This document shows positions 24,573-31,949 of a stretch of 43,960 bases of DNA, one piece after another; the first letter of the stretch is position 1; every line of letters starts with the position of its first letter. Source of the DNA: an uncultured Clostridia bacterium (lineage in GTDB: Bacteria > Bacillota > Clostridia > Oscillospirales > Butyricicoccaceae); the NCBI GenBank assembly GCA_945947915.1, contig CAMEZQ010000015.1:1-43960 (forward strand). The letters are read 5' to 3'. Below the pieces are notes generated by a model. That model ran no database searches, was not told the DNA's origin, and worked only from the letters and a program-made list of their open reading frames with translations. Position numbers and translations under genes: made by a program.

Positions 24573-26336
24573 TTATACACCATCGGGCGGCATCTGGCCA
24601 TCCCCATTCTGTCCGGCCCACAGCCGGGCATATATTCCCTTCCGGGCCAAAAGCTGATCGTGTGTACCTTCCTCTGCGATCCTGCCGTCGTCCAGCACAT
24701 AGATCCGATCACATCCGGCGCTGAACCGCAGCCTGTGGGAGACCATGACCACCGTCTGCCGGCCGTGCAGACTGCAAACGGTCTGCCGTATTTTTTCCTC
24801 TGCAGCCGCATCCAGCGCCGCCGTCGGTTCATCCATCAGCAGAACAGACGCCTGCTCCATGGCAAAGCCCCGCGCGGCGGCGATCCGCTGCCGCTGTCCG
24901 CCCGAAAGCAGACGTCCGCCTTCTCCCACCGGTGTATCCCAGGCGCGGTCTGCCGCGCCGACAAAGTCTACAGCCGCCATTTCCGCCGCCCGTGCCAGCT
25001 TTTCCGGCGGCAAAACGCCCCCATGACCCAGCGCGATATTCTCGCCCACCGTCATATCAAACAAACCGTCTGTCTGCCCGATATAGGCTATCTTTCGCCG
25101 CCAGGCGTCCAGTCCGACCTGTCCGGCCGTCTGTCCGCCCACCGTAATGCTCCCGCTGCGCGCCGGATACAGTCCCATCAACAGGCGCAGGACTGTCGAT
25201 TTGCCGCAGCCGCTTTCCCCGACAAAGGCCACCGAGCTGCCCTGGGGAATGAAAAAACTGATATCCTCCAGCACTCGTTTTTCTTCCGCATAACCAAAAG
25301 TCACTTGGTCAAACCGAATATCGGCGCCGGCTGCGGGCACGGTCCCATCACCATGCTCCGCCTCTGCCGGCGCGTCAAGGACCTCCAATACCCGCTCCAT
25401 GGCCGGCGTGCGTTCGGAGATATACGCCCACAGGCGGCCGAAGCCCTGTACCATCTGCATGACCTGGCCCGACAGCGGCAGCGTGATAAAGACCGTACTG
25501 AAGGGCAGCACGCCCTTTCCCGCCAGAAGGCCGCCAATGGCGATCAGCCCGATCATATGAATATAATAGCCCAGCGAGAACCATTCCAACCGCAGATGAT
25601 CCAGCGCCGCATACCGGCGGTGCCGGGTCTCCAACGCTTCCGTCCGCCGCCGCAGACGCCGTTCGATCCATGAAAACAGAGAAAACACACGGATCTCTTC
25701 CGCGCCGCCCAGCATATCGGCATATTGTCCGGCAACCGCTGCCTGATCGGCCCGCATTTCCGCCTGCAGGGCCGAAGTCCTGCGCCGCATGGCCTCCAGC
25801 GGCAGGCATACCACCACCGACAGCACGGCTGAAAACAGGCCCAGCCGCCAGTTGATTCCGCTCATGGTCAGCAGAGACAGCGCACCGGATACAATGGGAT
25901 TCAAATATATGGCGTTGACTTCCGATCCCACCGCTTCTACGCTGCGGTCGAGATCGTCGCCCAGTCGGGTAAACAGGTCACTCTCACTGATACGCCTGGC
26001 AGCTGTTTCCGTGGTCCTGCAGCGTGTTTCCAGCATACGGGCGCGCAGAACTCCGGCCGTTCGGCTCTCCACCCAGGCTGTCCCCACAGATGCCGCTCCC
26101 ATCAGAAGCGCCAGTAAGACAAAAGCAGCAGCCAGCCGCAGCATACCGGCCGCCGCATCAGCGCCGGCTGTGCCTTCAGCGATACGCACCACCGTATTGA
26201 GCATTCGTCCCTGGGTCAGACAAATGCCCCAAAGGGCCGCACCGCCCACCAGCACCGACAGAATATACAGCGGCAGCCGCCTGCCGTGGAAACCCACGAA
26301 CCGGCCGTAAACCGCCAGGATCCGTTTACGCTTCAT
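24573..26336 (-). CDS. ABC exporter half-transporter (TMD-NBD fusion)
   Basis: 587 residues. The N-terminal ~340 residues form a six-helix ABC exporter membrane domain and the C-terminal ~240 residues the ATPase. Visible in the ATPase are GESGCGKST (Walker A), IGQTDGLF (Q-loop), LSGGQRQRI (signature), VLLMDEPTAALD (Walker B) and VSHRL (H-loop). All catalytic residues look intact. The ATG at 26336 with GAGGAGG upstream overlaps the preceding ABC gene by 11 bp. It should pair with that gene as a heterodimeric exporter; the substrate (peptide, drug or lipid) cannot be told. Confidence 0.93.
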   Translation of the reverse strand: MKRKRILAVYGRFVGFHGRRLPLYILSVLVGGAALWGICLTQGRMLNTVVRIAEGTAGADAAAGMLRLAAAFVLLALLMGAASVGTAWVESRTAGVLRARMLETRCRTTETAARRISESDLFTRLGDDLDRSVEAVGSEVNAIYLNPIVSGALSLLTMSGINWRLGLFSAVLSVVVCLPLEAMRRRTSALQAEMRADQAAVAGQYADMLGGAEEIRVFSLFSWIERRLRRRTEALETRHRRYAALDHLRLEWFSLGYYIHMIGLIAIGGLLAGKGVLPFSTVFITLPLSGQVMQMVQGFGRLWAYISERTPAMERVLEVLDAPAEAEHGDGTVPAAGADIRFDQVTFGYAEEKRVLEDISFFIPQGSSVAFVGESGCGKSTVLRLLMGLYPARSGSITVGGQTAGQVGLDAWRRKIAYIGQTDGLFDMTVGENIALGHGGVLPPEKLARAAEMAAVDFVGAADRAWDTPVGEGGRLLSGGQRQRIAAARGFAMEQASVLLMDEPTAALDAAAEEKIRQTVCSLHGRQTVVMVSHRLRFSAGCDRIYVLDDGRIAEEGTHDQLLARKGIYARLWAGQNGDGQMPPDGV

Positions 26337-27057
26337 CCGAACGCGCCTCCTCTCTGCGTGCCCACAGACGGGCATATATCCCATCCAATGCCACAAGTTC
26401 GGCATGGGTGCCCTGTTCGGCTACTGTACCCCCGTCCATACACAGGATACGGTCGAAGCCATCCAGTCCCGTCAAACGGTGGGTCACCGCCAGCACTGTC
26501 ACACCGGACAGCCCCAGCACGCTTTCCCGAACGCGAGCGTCACCGTCGGCATCCAGCGCCGAAGTTGCCTCGTCCAGCAGCAGCAGGCCGGCCGGCTTGG
26601 CCAACCCACGGGCCACGGCGATCCGCTGGCTTTGTCCCAGCGACAATTCCATGCCGCCCTCGCCCACCGGCGTCTGCTCTCCTTTGGGCAGGCGGTCCAG
26701 AAAGGCATCGACACCGCTGCCGGCATAAACGCCCTTCCGCCGCTCTTCCGGCGGCATCTGATCAAAAAGAATATTGCCGCGCACGGTATCCGCAAAAAGA
26801 AACGGCTTCTGCGGCACGACCGACAGGCCTTCCCGCCGCTGACGCGCGCCCAGCTGTTGGGCAGAAGTACCACCCAGCCGGATAGTCCCCTGCTGCGGCT
26901 CTGCCAGGCCCTCGATCAGCCGCAGCACGGTAGATTTGCCGCAGCCACTGGGGCCGACCAGCGCCACCTTTTCTCCCGGCCGGATATGGAAGGTCACGTC
27001 CTGCAGCGCCCACGCGCTGCTGCCGGGATACCGGAACCAAACATGTTCAAAATCCAC
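26326..27057 (-). CDS. ABC exporter ATPase part (split from its membrane domain by a frameshift)
   Basis: 243 codons from a GTG at 27057, encoding only an ATP-binding domain: GPSGCGKST, VPQKPFLF, LSLGQSQRI (signature with Leu and Ser in place of SGGQ), LLLLDEATSALD and VTHRL. The first residues continue naturally from the upstream membrane-domain frame. One extra C in the CCC run near 27073 would fuse the two into a usual half-transporter reading ESPCGDVDFEHVWF. The gene is therefore either broken by a 1-nt deletion, wrongly sequenced, or made as two coupled chains. No ribosome site is seen before the GTG, which favours the first two readings. Confidence 0.8.
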   Translation of the reverse strand: MDFEHVWFRYPGSSAWALQDVTFHIRPGEKVALVGPSGCGKSTVLRLIEGLAEPQQGTIRLGGTSAQQLGARQRREGLSVVPQKPFLFADTVRGNILFDQMPPEERRKGVYAGSGVDAFLDRLPKGEQTPVGEGGMELSLGQSQRIAVARGLAKPAGLLLLDEATSALDADGDARVRESVLGLSGVTVLAVTHRLTGLDGFDRILCMDGGTVAEQGTHAELVALDGIYARLWARREEARSDEA

Positions 27058-28049
27058 ATCGCCGCAGGGCTTTCCATATCCGCACCCTCCGGCTCGGCAG
27101 GCGCTTCCAGGATCTCCAGCACGCGCTGTGCCGCCGCGCCGCTCTTGCGGCAGCTGATCAGCAGGTCGACGTAGTGCATACAGCTATTGAGCAGGATATC
27201 CGCCATAAAATAGATCTGCATGAAATCCCCCAGCGCCAGCCGGTGCTCCAGCACCAGTGCGGCGCCGGCGGCACAGAGAATGATGGTCGGCAGCAAGCCG
27301 CAAACCAATCCCAGCCCACGCACAGGCGCACCCACCGCTTCCTGCCGCACCTGGGCTCTGCGCCAGGGCAGCAGATGCCGGGCATACCGCCCCACCACCA
27401 GATCCCTGGCACGATATGCCTTAATGACCTCCCGCTGCCCGAGGATCTCCCGCGCTGCCGCGTTGGCCCTTCCGCGCAGTGCCTGCACATCCTCAGCCGC
27501 CCGTCCCACCGGCCGGCTGAGAGCCGCCTGCAAAACCAGCATGACAGCGACTGCCGCCAGATAGGCCATAGCCAGGCCGCTGTGAATACGCCACATGGCT
27601 GCCGTGCATACGAGAATGCAGCAGGTGTTGTGAAAAAGATCAGGCAGGGTGCGGCAGACGCCCCGGGCCGCCAGCGCCAGCTCGTTCTGCAGGCGGCCCA
27701 GCAGGTCACCCGATCCATGCGCCTGCAGCCAGGACGTCGGCGCGTCGTTGAGCGCCGATGCGCACCGCATCTGCAGCCCGCGCTGCCCTGCCGCCAGGAA
27801 CCGGTCGCGGCACAGACTGTATGTATATTCCGCCGCGATCTGCATGGCGAAAGCCAGCGCTGCCGCCAGGCAAAGCTCCATAAGCCTTTCGGTATGCAGC
27901 GCCGAAAGTGCGCCGGTCAATCTGCCCAGCGCAAAGGCACCGGCCACCGAGCAGAGGGCATAGGCCGCCGACAGCAGTGCCAGCAGCACGAGCTGCCGCT
28001 TCCCGTGATCGATTTTTTTCAGAATCTTCAGCATTTTGTTTTTCTCCAT
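26994..28049 (-). CDS. ABC exporter membrane domain (frameshifted from its ATPase)
   Basis: 351 codons. The first ~330 residues are a six-helix ABC exporter membrane domain with the usual end VLEILEAPAEPEGAD. After that the frame runs into nonsense residues and stops at 26994, while the ATPase continues in another frame from 27057. The ATG at 28049 has no ribosome site. An ATG 15 nt later (28034) has GGAG at good spacing and may be the true start. Upstream lie a perfect hairpin, a 25-codon leader ORF and a strong promoter, so expression is probably regulated at the RNA level. Confidence 0.8.
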   Translation of the reverse strand: MEKNKMLKILKKIDHGKRQLVLLALLSAAYALCSVAGAFALGRLTGALSALHTERLMELCLAAALAFAMQIAAEYTYSLCRDRFLAAGQRGLQMRCASALNDAPTSWLQAHGSGDLLGRLQNELALAARGVCRTLPDLFHNTCCILVCTAAMWRIHSGLAMAYLAAVAVMLVLQAALSRPVGRAAEDVQALRGRANAAAREILGQREVIKAYRARDLVVGRYARHLLPWRRAQVRQEAVGAPVRGLGLVCGLLPTIILCAAGAALVLEHRLALGDFMQIYFMADILLNSCMHYVDLLISCRKSGAAAQRVLEILEAPAEPEGADMESPAAMWILNMFGSGIPAAARGRCRT

Positions 28050-28063
28050 GAAACAGAAAAGGT

Positions 28064-28095
28064 AAAGGTGTACCAGCTAAAGCTGGTACACCTTT
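28064..28095 (-). terminator. Hairpin between leader ORF and ABC operon, possible attenuator
   Basis: Perfect 15-bp stem AAAGGTGTACCAGCT / AGCTGGTACACCTTT with a 2-nt loop. On the minus strand it follows the leader ORF stop by 8 nt and is followed by U-rich ACCTTTTCTGTTTC. It could be an attenuator, or as DNA an operator palindrome. Confidence 0.6.
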
Positions 28096-28103
28096 CTGCT
28101 TAT

Positions 28104-28181
28104 TTAAACAGGAACATCATAAAAGAAGCCGCTTTTTTCGCCTATCATAATTGCTAAGTTTTCTTTTCCGAAACGTTGCAT
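28104..28181 (-). CDS. 25-residue leader peptide ORF upstream of the ABC exporter
   Basis: Short ORF beginning MQRFGKENLA and ending GFFYDVPV. AGAGG lies 7 nt before the ATG, and AAGGAG further up. It lies in the leader of the ABC transcript, right before the hairpin at 28064-28095. It could be a regulatory leader peptide whose translation controls the hairpin, or a small secreted or exported peptide. No family is recognised; evidence is position, ribosome site and promoter only. Confidence 0.45.
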   Translation of the reverse strand: MQRFGKENLAIMIGEKSGFFYDVPV

Positions 28182-28221
28182 TTTTTCGCCTCTTCTCTGC
28201 TCCTTTTTTCTTCTATTATTT

Positions 28222-28249
28222 ATTATACTTAACCTTTTTAATTTGTCAA
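28222..28249 (-). promoter_or_regulatory. Consensus promoter of the ABC exporter operon
   Basis: TTGACA (28244-28249), 16-nt spacer, TATAAT (28222-28227) on the minus strand. Both hexamers are perfect. The leader to the ABC gene is ~165 nt. The surrounding 28130-28350 is unusually AT-rich for this region. Confidence 0.8.
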
Positions 28250-28342
28250 ATTTAATAAAGTTTTTCATAAAAATATTCCATCATCTATAAAATTGACACA
28301 TTTATCTGGATTCTCCGTCTATGCACGCACCGGAAAAAACTC

Positions 28343-28348
28343 TATAAT
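28343..28348 (+). promoter_or_regulatory. -10 element of the two-component operon
   Basis: Perfect TATAAT about 28 nt before the sensor kinase ATG; the -35 region is weak. A TTGACA at 28293-28298 is too far away to pair with it. Confidence 0.45.
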
Positions 28349-28376
28349 ATGATCAAAAGCCAACGGAGGGATCGGC

Positions 28377-29681
28377 ATGCTGCGAATGGAAATCGCCCTG
28401 TTTCTGGTGCTCGCGTTTATCGCCTGCATCTATTTTTCCGCCGGCCGGAAAAACACGCCGCTGCACAAAACCTTCTCTCTGCTGCTGCTGACCGCTCTGG
28501 TCCATCTGGCGCTGGACAGCGTCACGGTTTACACCGTACATCATTTGGAGGCCGTACCGGGGGTTTTGAACGATGCGGTCCACAGGCTGTTTCTGGGCAG
28601 TATGGTGCTGGTGATCTATCTGTTTTACCAGTATATCGCCATTCTGGTGGAGGAGGAGACCGGGAAGCCCCGGCGGCTGGACAGGCCTGCCGGAATCTTT
28701 CTGGCTGTGGCAGAACTGGGCAATTTCCTGCTGCCGATCTCCTACACGGTGACTCCGGATGGCAACTATTCCTCCGGGCCGTATATGCTGGTTCCCTATG
28801 GAGCTGTCGCATTCTATCTGCTGCTCTGCGCCGGACTATTGGCCGTAAACCGGAGACAGATCGACAAGAAGAAAAAGTCCGTGATCGGGATCGCCCTTAC
28901 CATTGAATTTGTTGTTTGTATTTTGCAGGGGCTGAAGCACACATGGCTCATCAGCGGCATGGGCATTACCCTGATGACACTGTCCTTCTATCTGACCCTG
29001 GAAAACCCCGATATCCTCCGGGCAGAACTGACGGAACAGAAGATGTCCATGCTGTATCTGAAAAGCCAGGTGAATCCCCATTTCCTCTACAACACCCTGG
29101 ACACCATCCGCATCCAGGCCCAGCTCAACGGCGACAAAACGGTGGCCGATCTGCTCATGCGTCTGGTGGATTTTTTCCGGCTGAGCGTCAAGGTCGACCG
29201 GCAGATGGTGGCCCTGGACGATGAGCTGGAGCTGCTGGAGGCATACATGGATCTGATGTGCTCCCGTTACCCCGACCTCCGGTGCGTTTACGACATCGAT
29301 CCCGACCTGGGCGGCATGCAGGTGCCCAATTTCATTTTGCAGCCCATTGTGGAAAACAGCCTGCTGCACGGTCTGAAAAACAAGGGCTATCGGGGCGAGG
29401 TGCGCATCTCGGCCCAAGCAGCTTCCGGTCAACGGATGGAAATCCTGGTCTGCGATACCGGCAGCGGCTTTGCCGAGGGAAAGAAAGCCGCCATCGACCA
29501 GATGCTGCTTAACTTTTCCAAACAGCCGGCGAAACTGGAAGGCAGCAGCATCGGCATTCTGAACGTGCAGAAGCGGATCAAGCTGCTCTGCGACCGGGAA
29601 TACGGCCTTTCCTATACAGAAAACCCCGCGGGCGGCGTGACGGCGCATCTGCTGCTGCCCATGAAGGAGGATGTACAATGA
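28377..29681 (+). CDS. Sensor histidine kinase, LytS/YesM type
   Basis: 434 residues. The N-terminal ~210 residues form about seven membrane helices without a recognised extracellular domain. The kinase part has the His_kinase signature QVNPHFLYNTLDTIR (phospho-acceptor His), an N-box FILQPIVENSLLHG, and G-boxes CDTGSGF and SIGILNVQKRIKLL. It autophosphorylates in response to an unknown membrane or extracellular signal and passes phosphate to the next gene's product. GGAGGG precedes the ATG. Its stop overlaps the regulator's start as ATGA. It is divergent from the ABC exporter; control of that exporter is possible but not shown. Confidence 0.93.
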   Translation: MLRMEIALFLVLAFIACIYFSAGRKNTPLHKTFSLLLLTALVHLALDSVTVYTVHHLEAVPGVLNDAVHRLFLGSMVLVIYLFYQYIAILVEEETGKPRRLDRPAGIFLAVAELGNFLLPISYTVTPDGNYSSGPYMLVPYGAVAFYLLLCAGLLAVNRRQIDKKKKSVIGIALTIEFVVCILQGLKHTWLISGMGITLMTLSFYLTLENPDILRAELTEQKMSMLYLKSQVNPHFLYNTLDTIRIQAQLNGDKTVADLLMRLVDFFRLSVKVDRQMVALDDELELLEAYMDLMCSRYPDLRCVYDIDPDLGGMQVPNFILQPIVENSLLHGLKNKGYRGEVRISAQAASGQRMEILVCDTGSGFAEGKKAAIDQMLLNFSKQPAKLEGSSIGILNVQKRIKLLCDREYGLSYTENPAGGVTAHLLLPMKEDVQ

Positions 29682-30436
29682 AAAAACTGCGCGTGCTTCT
29701 GGTGGACGATGAGATCATGATCCGCGAAGGCTTCAAGCGCCTTTTCGACTGGGAGGCCCACGACTGCGCCGTGGTCAGCGAAGCCGCCGACGGAATGGAA
29801 GCGCTGGCCCAGATCGACACGCTGCGCCCCGACATCGTCATCATGGACATCAACATCCCCATTATGAACGGCCTGAAAGTTATCCAGCTCAGCCGCATCA
29901 AGCATCCGGGCACGGCTTTCGTGATCGTGTCGGGCTACGACGATTTTTCCTATTGCCGGGAGGCCCTGCGGCTGCAGATCACCGACTATATCCTCAAGCC
30001 GGTCAATTACGAAGAATTCGGCGCCTGCATCGACAATCTGAAGATCTCCCTCTTCGAGCGGCGGGTGGCCGCGGCCGCGCCGGAAAAGCAGGAGGAGCGC
30101 ACCATCTCGGGCATTACGAAATTCCTGCAGGCCCATCTGGCCGAGGAGATCAGCCTTTCCGTGCTGGCCGAGCAGTTCCATTTGAACCCTCAGTATATCA
30201 GCCAACTGTTCAAGAGCGAGATCGGCGTGAATTTCCTGGCTTATCTGACCAATATCCGCATGGAAAAGGCCAAAAAGCTGCTGCTCTCCACCTCGCTCTC
30301 CATCACCGAGATCGCCCAGCAGTGCGGGTATGGGGACTACCGCGTATTCACCAAGGTCTTCAAAAAGACCGAAGGCAGCACGCCCTCCCAGTACCGGCGG
30401 GATTTTCTGGAAGATACGGGCGCGGCCGCCCGATAG
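29678..30436 (+). CDS. Response regulator, REC plus AraC-type HTH (YesN-like)
   Basis: 252 residues. The receiver domain (1-120) has the acidic pair VDDE, the phosphorylation site in DIVIMDINIP, and a lysine in YILKPVNYEE. The C-terminal AraC domain (about 150-245) has two HTH motifs, LSVLAEQFHLNPQYISQLFK and ITEIAQQCGYGDYRVFTKVF. It is translationally coupled to the sensor kinase. Targets are unknown; YesN-type regulators often control sugar or surface genes nearby. Confidence 0.95.
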   Translation: MKKLRVLLVDDEIMIREGFKRLFDWEAHDCAVVSEAADGMEALAQIDTLRPDIVIMDINIPIMNGLKVIQLSRIKHPGTAFVIVSGYDDFSYCREALRLQITDYILKPVNYEEFGACIDNLKISLFERRVAAAAPEKQEERTISGITKFLQAHLAEEISLSVLAEQFHLNPQYISQLFKSEIGVNFLAYLTNIRMEKAKKLLLSTSLSITEIAQQCGYGDYRVFTKVFKKTEGSTPSQYRRDFLEDTGAAAR

Positions 30437-30480
30437 AGCGCCCCAAAACGGGGCAGGCAGGAAAGGAGCCGTACAAAGCT

Positions 30481-30963
30481 ATGGAGATCAGACTTGCACA
30501 GCCGCAGGACCTGGCGGGCTGGATGGAACTGGTGGAGAAGATCCGCTTCTCCTTCCCGGGGCTGGAAACGCCGGAGGCGATGGAGGCCCACCGGCAGACG
30601 GTGCGCAGCTTCATGTGCCGCGGATGGGCCGTCTGCGCCGTGGAACGGCAGCGCATCGCGGGCGTACTGCTGTTTTCGGCGGAAGACAACACCCTCTGTT
30701 TTCTGGCCGTTGACCCGGCTTTCCGCAGGCGGCACGCGGCGGCCGGTATGGTCGCCTGCGGGCTCGCGCATATGGATCCGCGGCGGGCCGTCACCGTGAC
30801 CACCTACCGGGAAGGCCATCCGGCGGGCACGGCGGCCAGAGCCTTTTACAAAAGCCTGGGCTTTGCCGAAGGGAAGCTGGCCGAGGAATTCGGCAGCCCC
30901 GTACAGGAATTCGTGCTGGCCCCCGGGGCCCGTCGGGCCGCGCCGGCGGATGGCCGGCCGTGA
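30481..30963 (+). CDS. GNAT family N-acetyltransferase
   Basis: 160 residues. A single GNAT domain: the N-terminal IRLAQPQDLAGWMELVE, the central LCFLAVDPAFRRRHAAAGMV (acetyl-CoA pyrophosphate loop, here RRRHAA rather than QxxGxG/A) and the late ARAFYKSLGFAEG motif. Substrate unknown. AAAGGAG lies 12 nt before the ATG at 30481; a longer frame upstream overlaps the response regulator and is not real. The C-terminal 15 residues are Ala/Arg/Pro-rich. Confidence 0.8.
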   Translation: MEIRLAQPQDLAGWMELVEKIRFSFPGLETPEAMEAHRQTVRSFMCRGWAVCAVERQRIAGVLLFSAEDNTLCFLAVDPAFRRRHAAAGMVACGLAHMDPRRAVTVTTYREGHPAGTAARAFYKSLGFAEGKLAEEFGSPVQEFVLAPGARRAAPADGRP

Positions 30964-30996
30964 TCTTTTTGCAAGCCGGGAGAAAGGAGCCCTTTC

Positions 30997-31200
30997 ATGT
31001 ACACAAACAGCCGCAGCGACGAAGTCCGGCTCCTGAAGGATCTATGATCTTCCCGCCCCGTGCGCTGCCCCAAATGCGGCGGCGCCCAGCTGGAGCCGCT
31101 GCATAAAAAAGACAGAAAAAACTGCTGCGACTGGAAATGTCCGGCCTGCGGCGAGATCTGCCGCACCATCCGGATGCTCAAGGCGCTGCCGGTCGAATAA
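30997..31200 (+). pseudogene. Small zinc-ribbon protein interrupted by in-frame TGA
   Basis: 67 codons in one frame from an ATG with AAAGGAG upstream to the TAA at 31198. Codon 17 is TGA (31045-31047). Downstream residues form a clear zinc ribbon: RCPKCGGAQLEPL ... CCDWKCPACGEIC. The intact product would be ~67 residues. TGA is a normal stop elsewhere in this window, so this is probably a nonsense mutation (TGG to TGA would be one step). Selenocysteine is a remote alternative. Confidence 0.6.
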
Positions 31201-31201
31201 A

Positions 31202-31438
31202 CCGGCGCGGCAGCCGATACAATATGAAAAAACCGGCTGTGTCTGGGTCCCGGCATTATGCCACGGCGCCATCAACGCCTTCGCCGGCGTTCCCACCATC
31301 TTTCACCAGCCGGCCTATGCCGACCGGCTGCTGCTGGGGCCGCTGATGATCGGATTGATCGGCGGACTGCCGATGCTCCTGCTGGCGGCCGGTGTCTGCA
31401 TCAAAGACGCGCGGCAGGATGCCCTTTCATCAACCTGA
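31202..31438 (+). pseudogene. Remnant of a CPBP intramembrane protease (3' end)
   Basis: An open frame without a start encodes QYEKTGCVWVPALCHGAINA followed by a hydrophobic helix and a short polar tail. YEKTGxxW and the HGxxN motif are the C-terminal signature of CPBP (CAAX-protease-like, Abi) membrane proteases. The N-terminal two thirds are absent, so this is a decayed fragment. Confidence 0.6.
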
Positions 31439-31480
31439 CCGCGAAAGCACACACCATCTCTGAATATACGGGAGACAGCA

Positions 31481-31526
31481 ATTACGCAAAGAAAGACAGC
31501 CTTACGGCTGTCTTTCTTTGCGTAAT
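31481..31526. terminator. Long perfect hairpin
   Basis: 21-bp perfect arms (31481-31501 and 31506-31526) with a 4-nt loop; the core is AAAGACAGCC / GGCTGTCTTT. It has terminator form in either direction but no clean U-run outside the stem. It follows the CPBP remnant. Confidence 0.6.
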
Positions 31527-31598
31527 ATCAAAACACTATAGATGCCGCCTTCTGGCGGCCGCGCCGAGTGGCGCGTCAATTCGGAGCGAAGCGGAGAA

Positions 31599-31633
31599 TT
31601 ATCATAGGCGGAATTCGTTTCCGCCTATGATAA
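31599..31633. repeat. Second intergenic hairpin
   Basis: TTATCATAGGCGGAA (31599-31613) pairs with TTCCGCCTATGATAA (31619-31633), 5-nt loop. With the surrounding 31540-31665 it resembles a degenerate dispersed intergenic element, but only this copy is in the window. Confidence 0.5.
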
Positions 31634-31672
31634 GATGGCGCTGAGGGCCGCTCCGCCGGACCGAAGCCCAAT

Positions 31673-31704
31673 AAAAATGCCACGACTTTTGTCGTGGCAT
31701 TTTT
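31673..31704 (-). terminator. Terminator of tRNA-Ala(CGC)
   Basis: AAAAATGCCACGAC pairs with GTCGTGGCATTTTT (31673-31686, 31691-31704), TTTT loop; it directly follows the tRNA 3' end on the minus strand and provides a U-run. Confidence 0.92.
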
Positions 31705-31706
31705 AT

Positions 31707-31782
31707 TGGTGGACCCGAAGGGATTCGAACCCTCGACCTCTCGGATGCGAACCGAACGCTCTCCCAACTGAGCTACGGGCCC
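31707..31782 (-). tRNA. tRNA-Ala (anticodon CGC)
   Basis: 76 nt including an encoded CCA. The acceptor stem GGGCCCG pairs with CGGGTCC and contains the G3-U70 pair that defines alanine tRNAs. D-arm TAGCTCAGTTGGGAGAGC, anticodon loop TTCGCAT (CGC), and T-loop GGTTCGAATCC are all normal. Promoter and terminator are present. Confidence 0.96.
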
Positions 31783-31805
31783 ATATTCTTATTTGGCGCT
31801 CAAAT

Positions 31806-31834
31806 ATTATAGCACAGCTTTTTGCAAAATACAA
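31806..31834 (-). promoter_or_regulatory. Promoter of tRNA-Ala(CGC)
   Basis: TTGTAT (31829-31834), 17-nt spacer, TATAAT (31806-31811) preceded by TGC, minus strand. Confidence 0.7.
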
Positions 31835-31884
31835 CCGGCTTTTGAAAGGATTTTTTATAAATCTTTTGGTCTTTTGCATATTGA

Positions 31885-31912
31885 ACGGCCCCGAGAATGA
31901 TCCCGGGGCCGT
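31885..31912 (-). terminator. Hairpin after the subtilase gene
   Basis: ACGGCCCCG (31885-31893) pairs with CGGGGCCGT (31904-31912). It follows the subtilase stop by ~38 nt; no U-run, so terminator function is uncertain. Confidence 0.45.
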
Positions 31913-31949
31913 GGCTGCTTCCTGGACCGATGTGGATCTGGCAGTTCTC

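Noticed and set aside
31045..31047. TGA read as a sense codon (code change)
   Set aside because: TGA is the normal stop of many intact genes here, for example ribF, nusA and the Fic gene.
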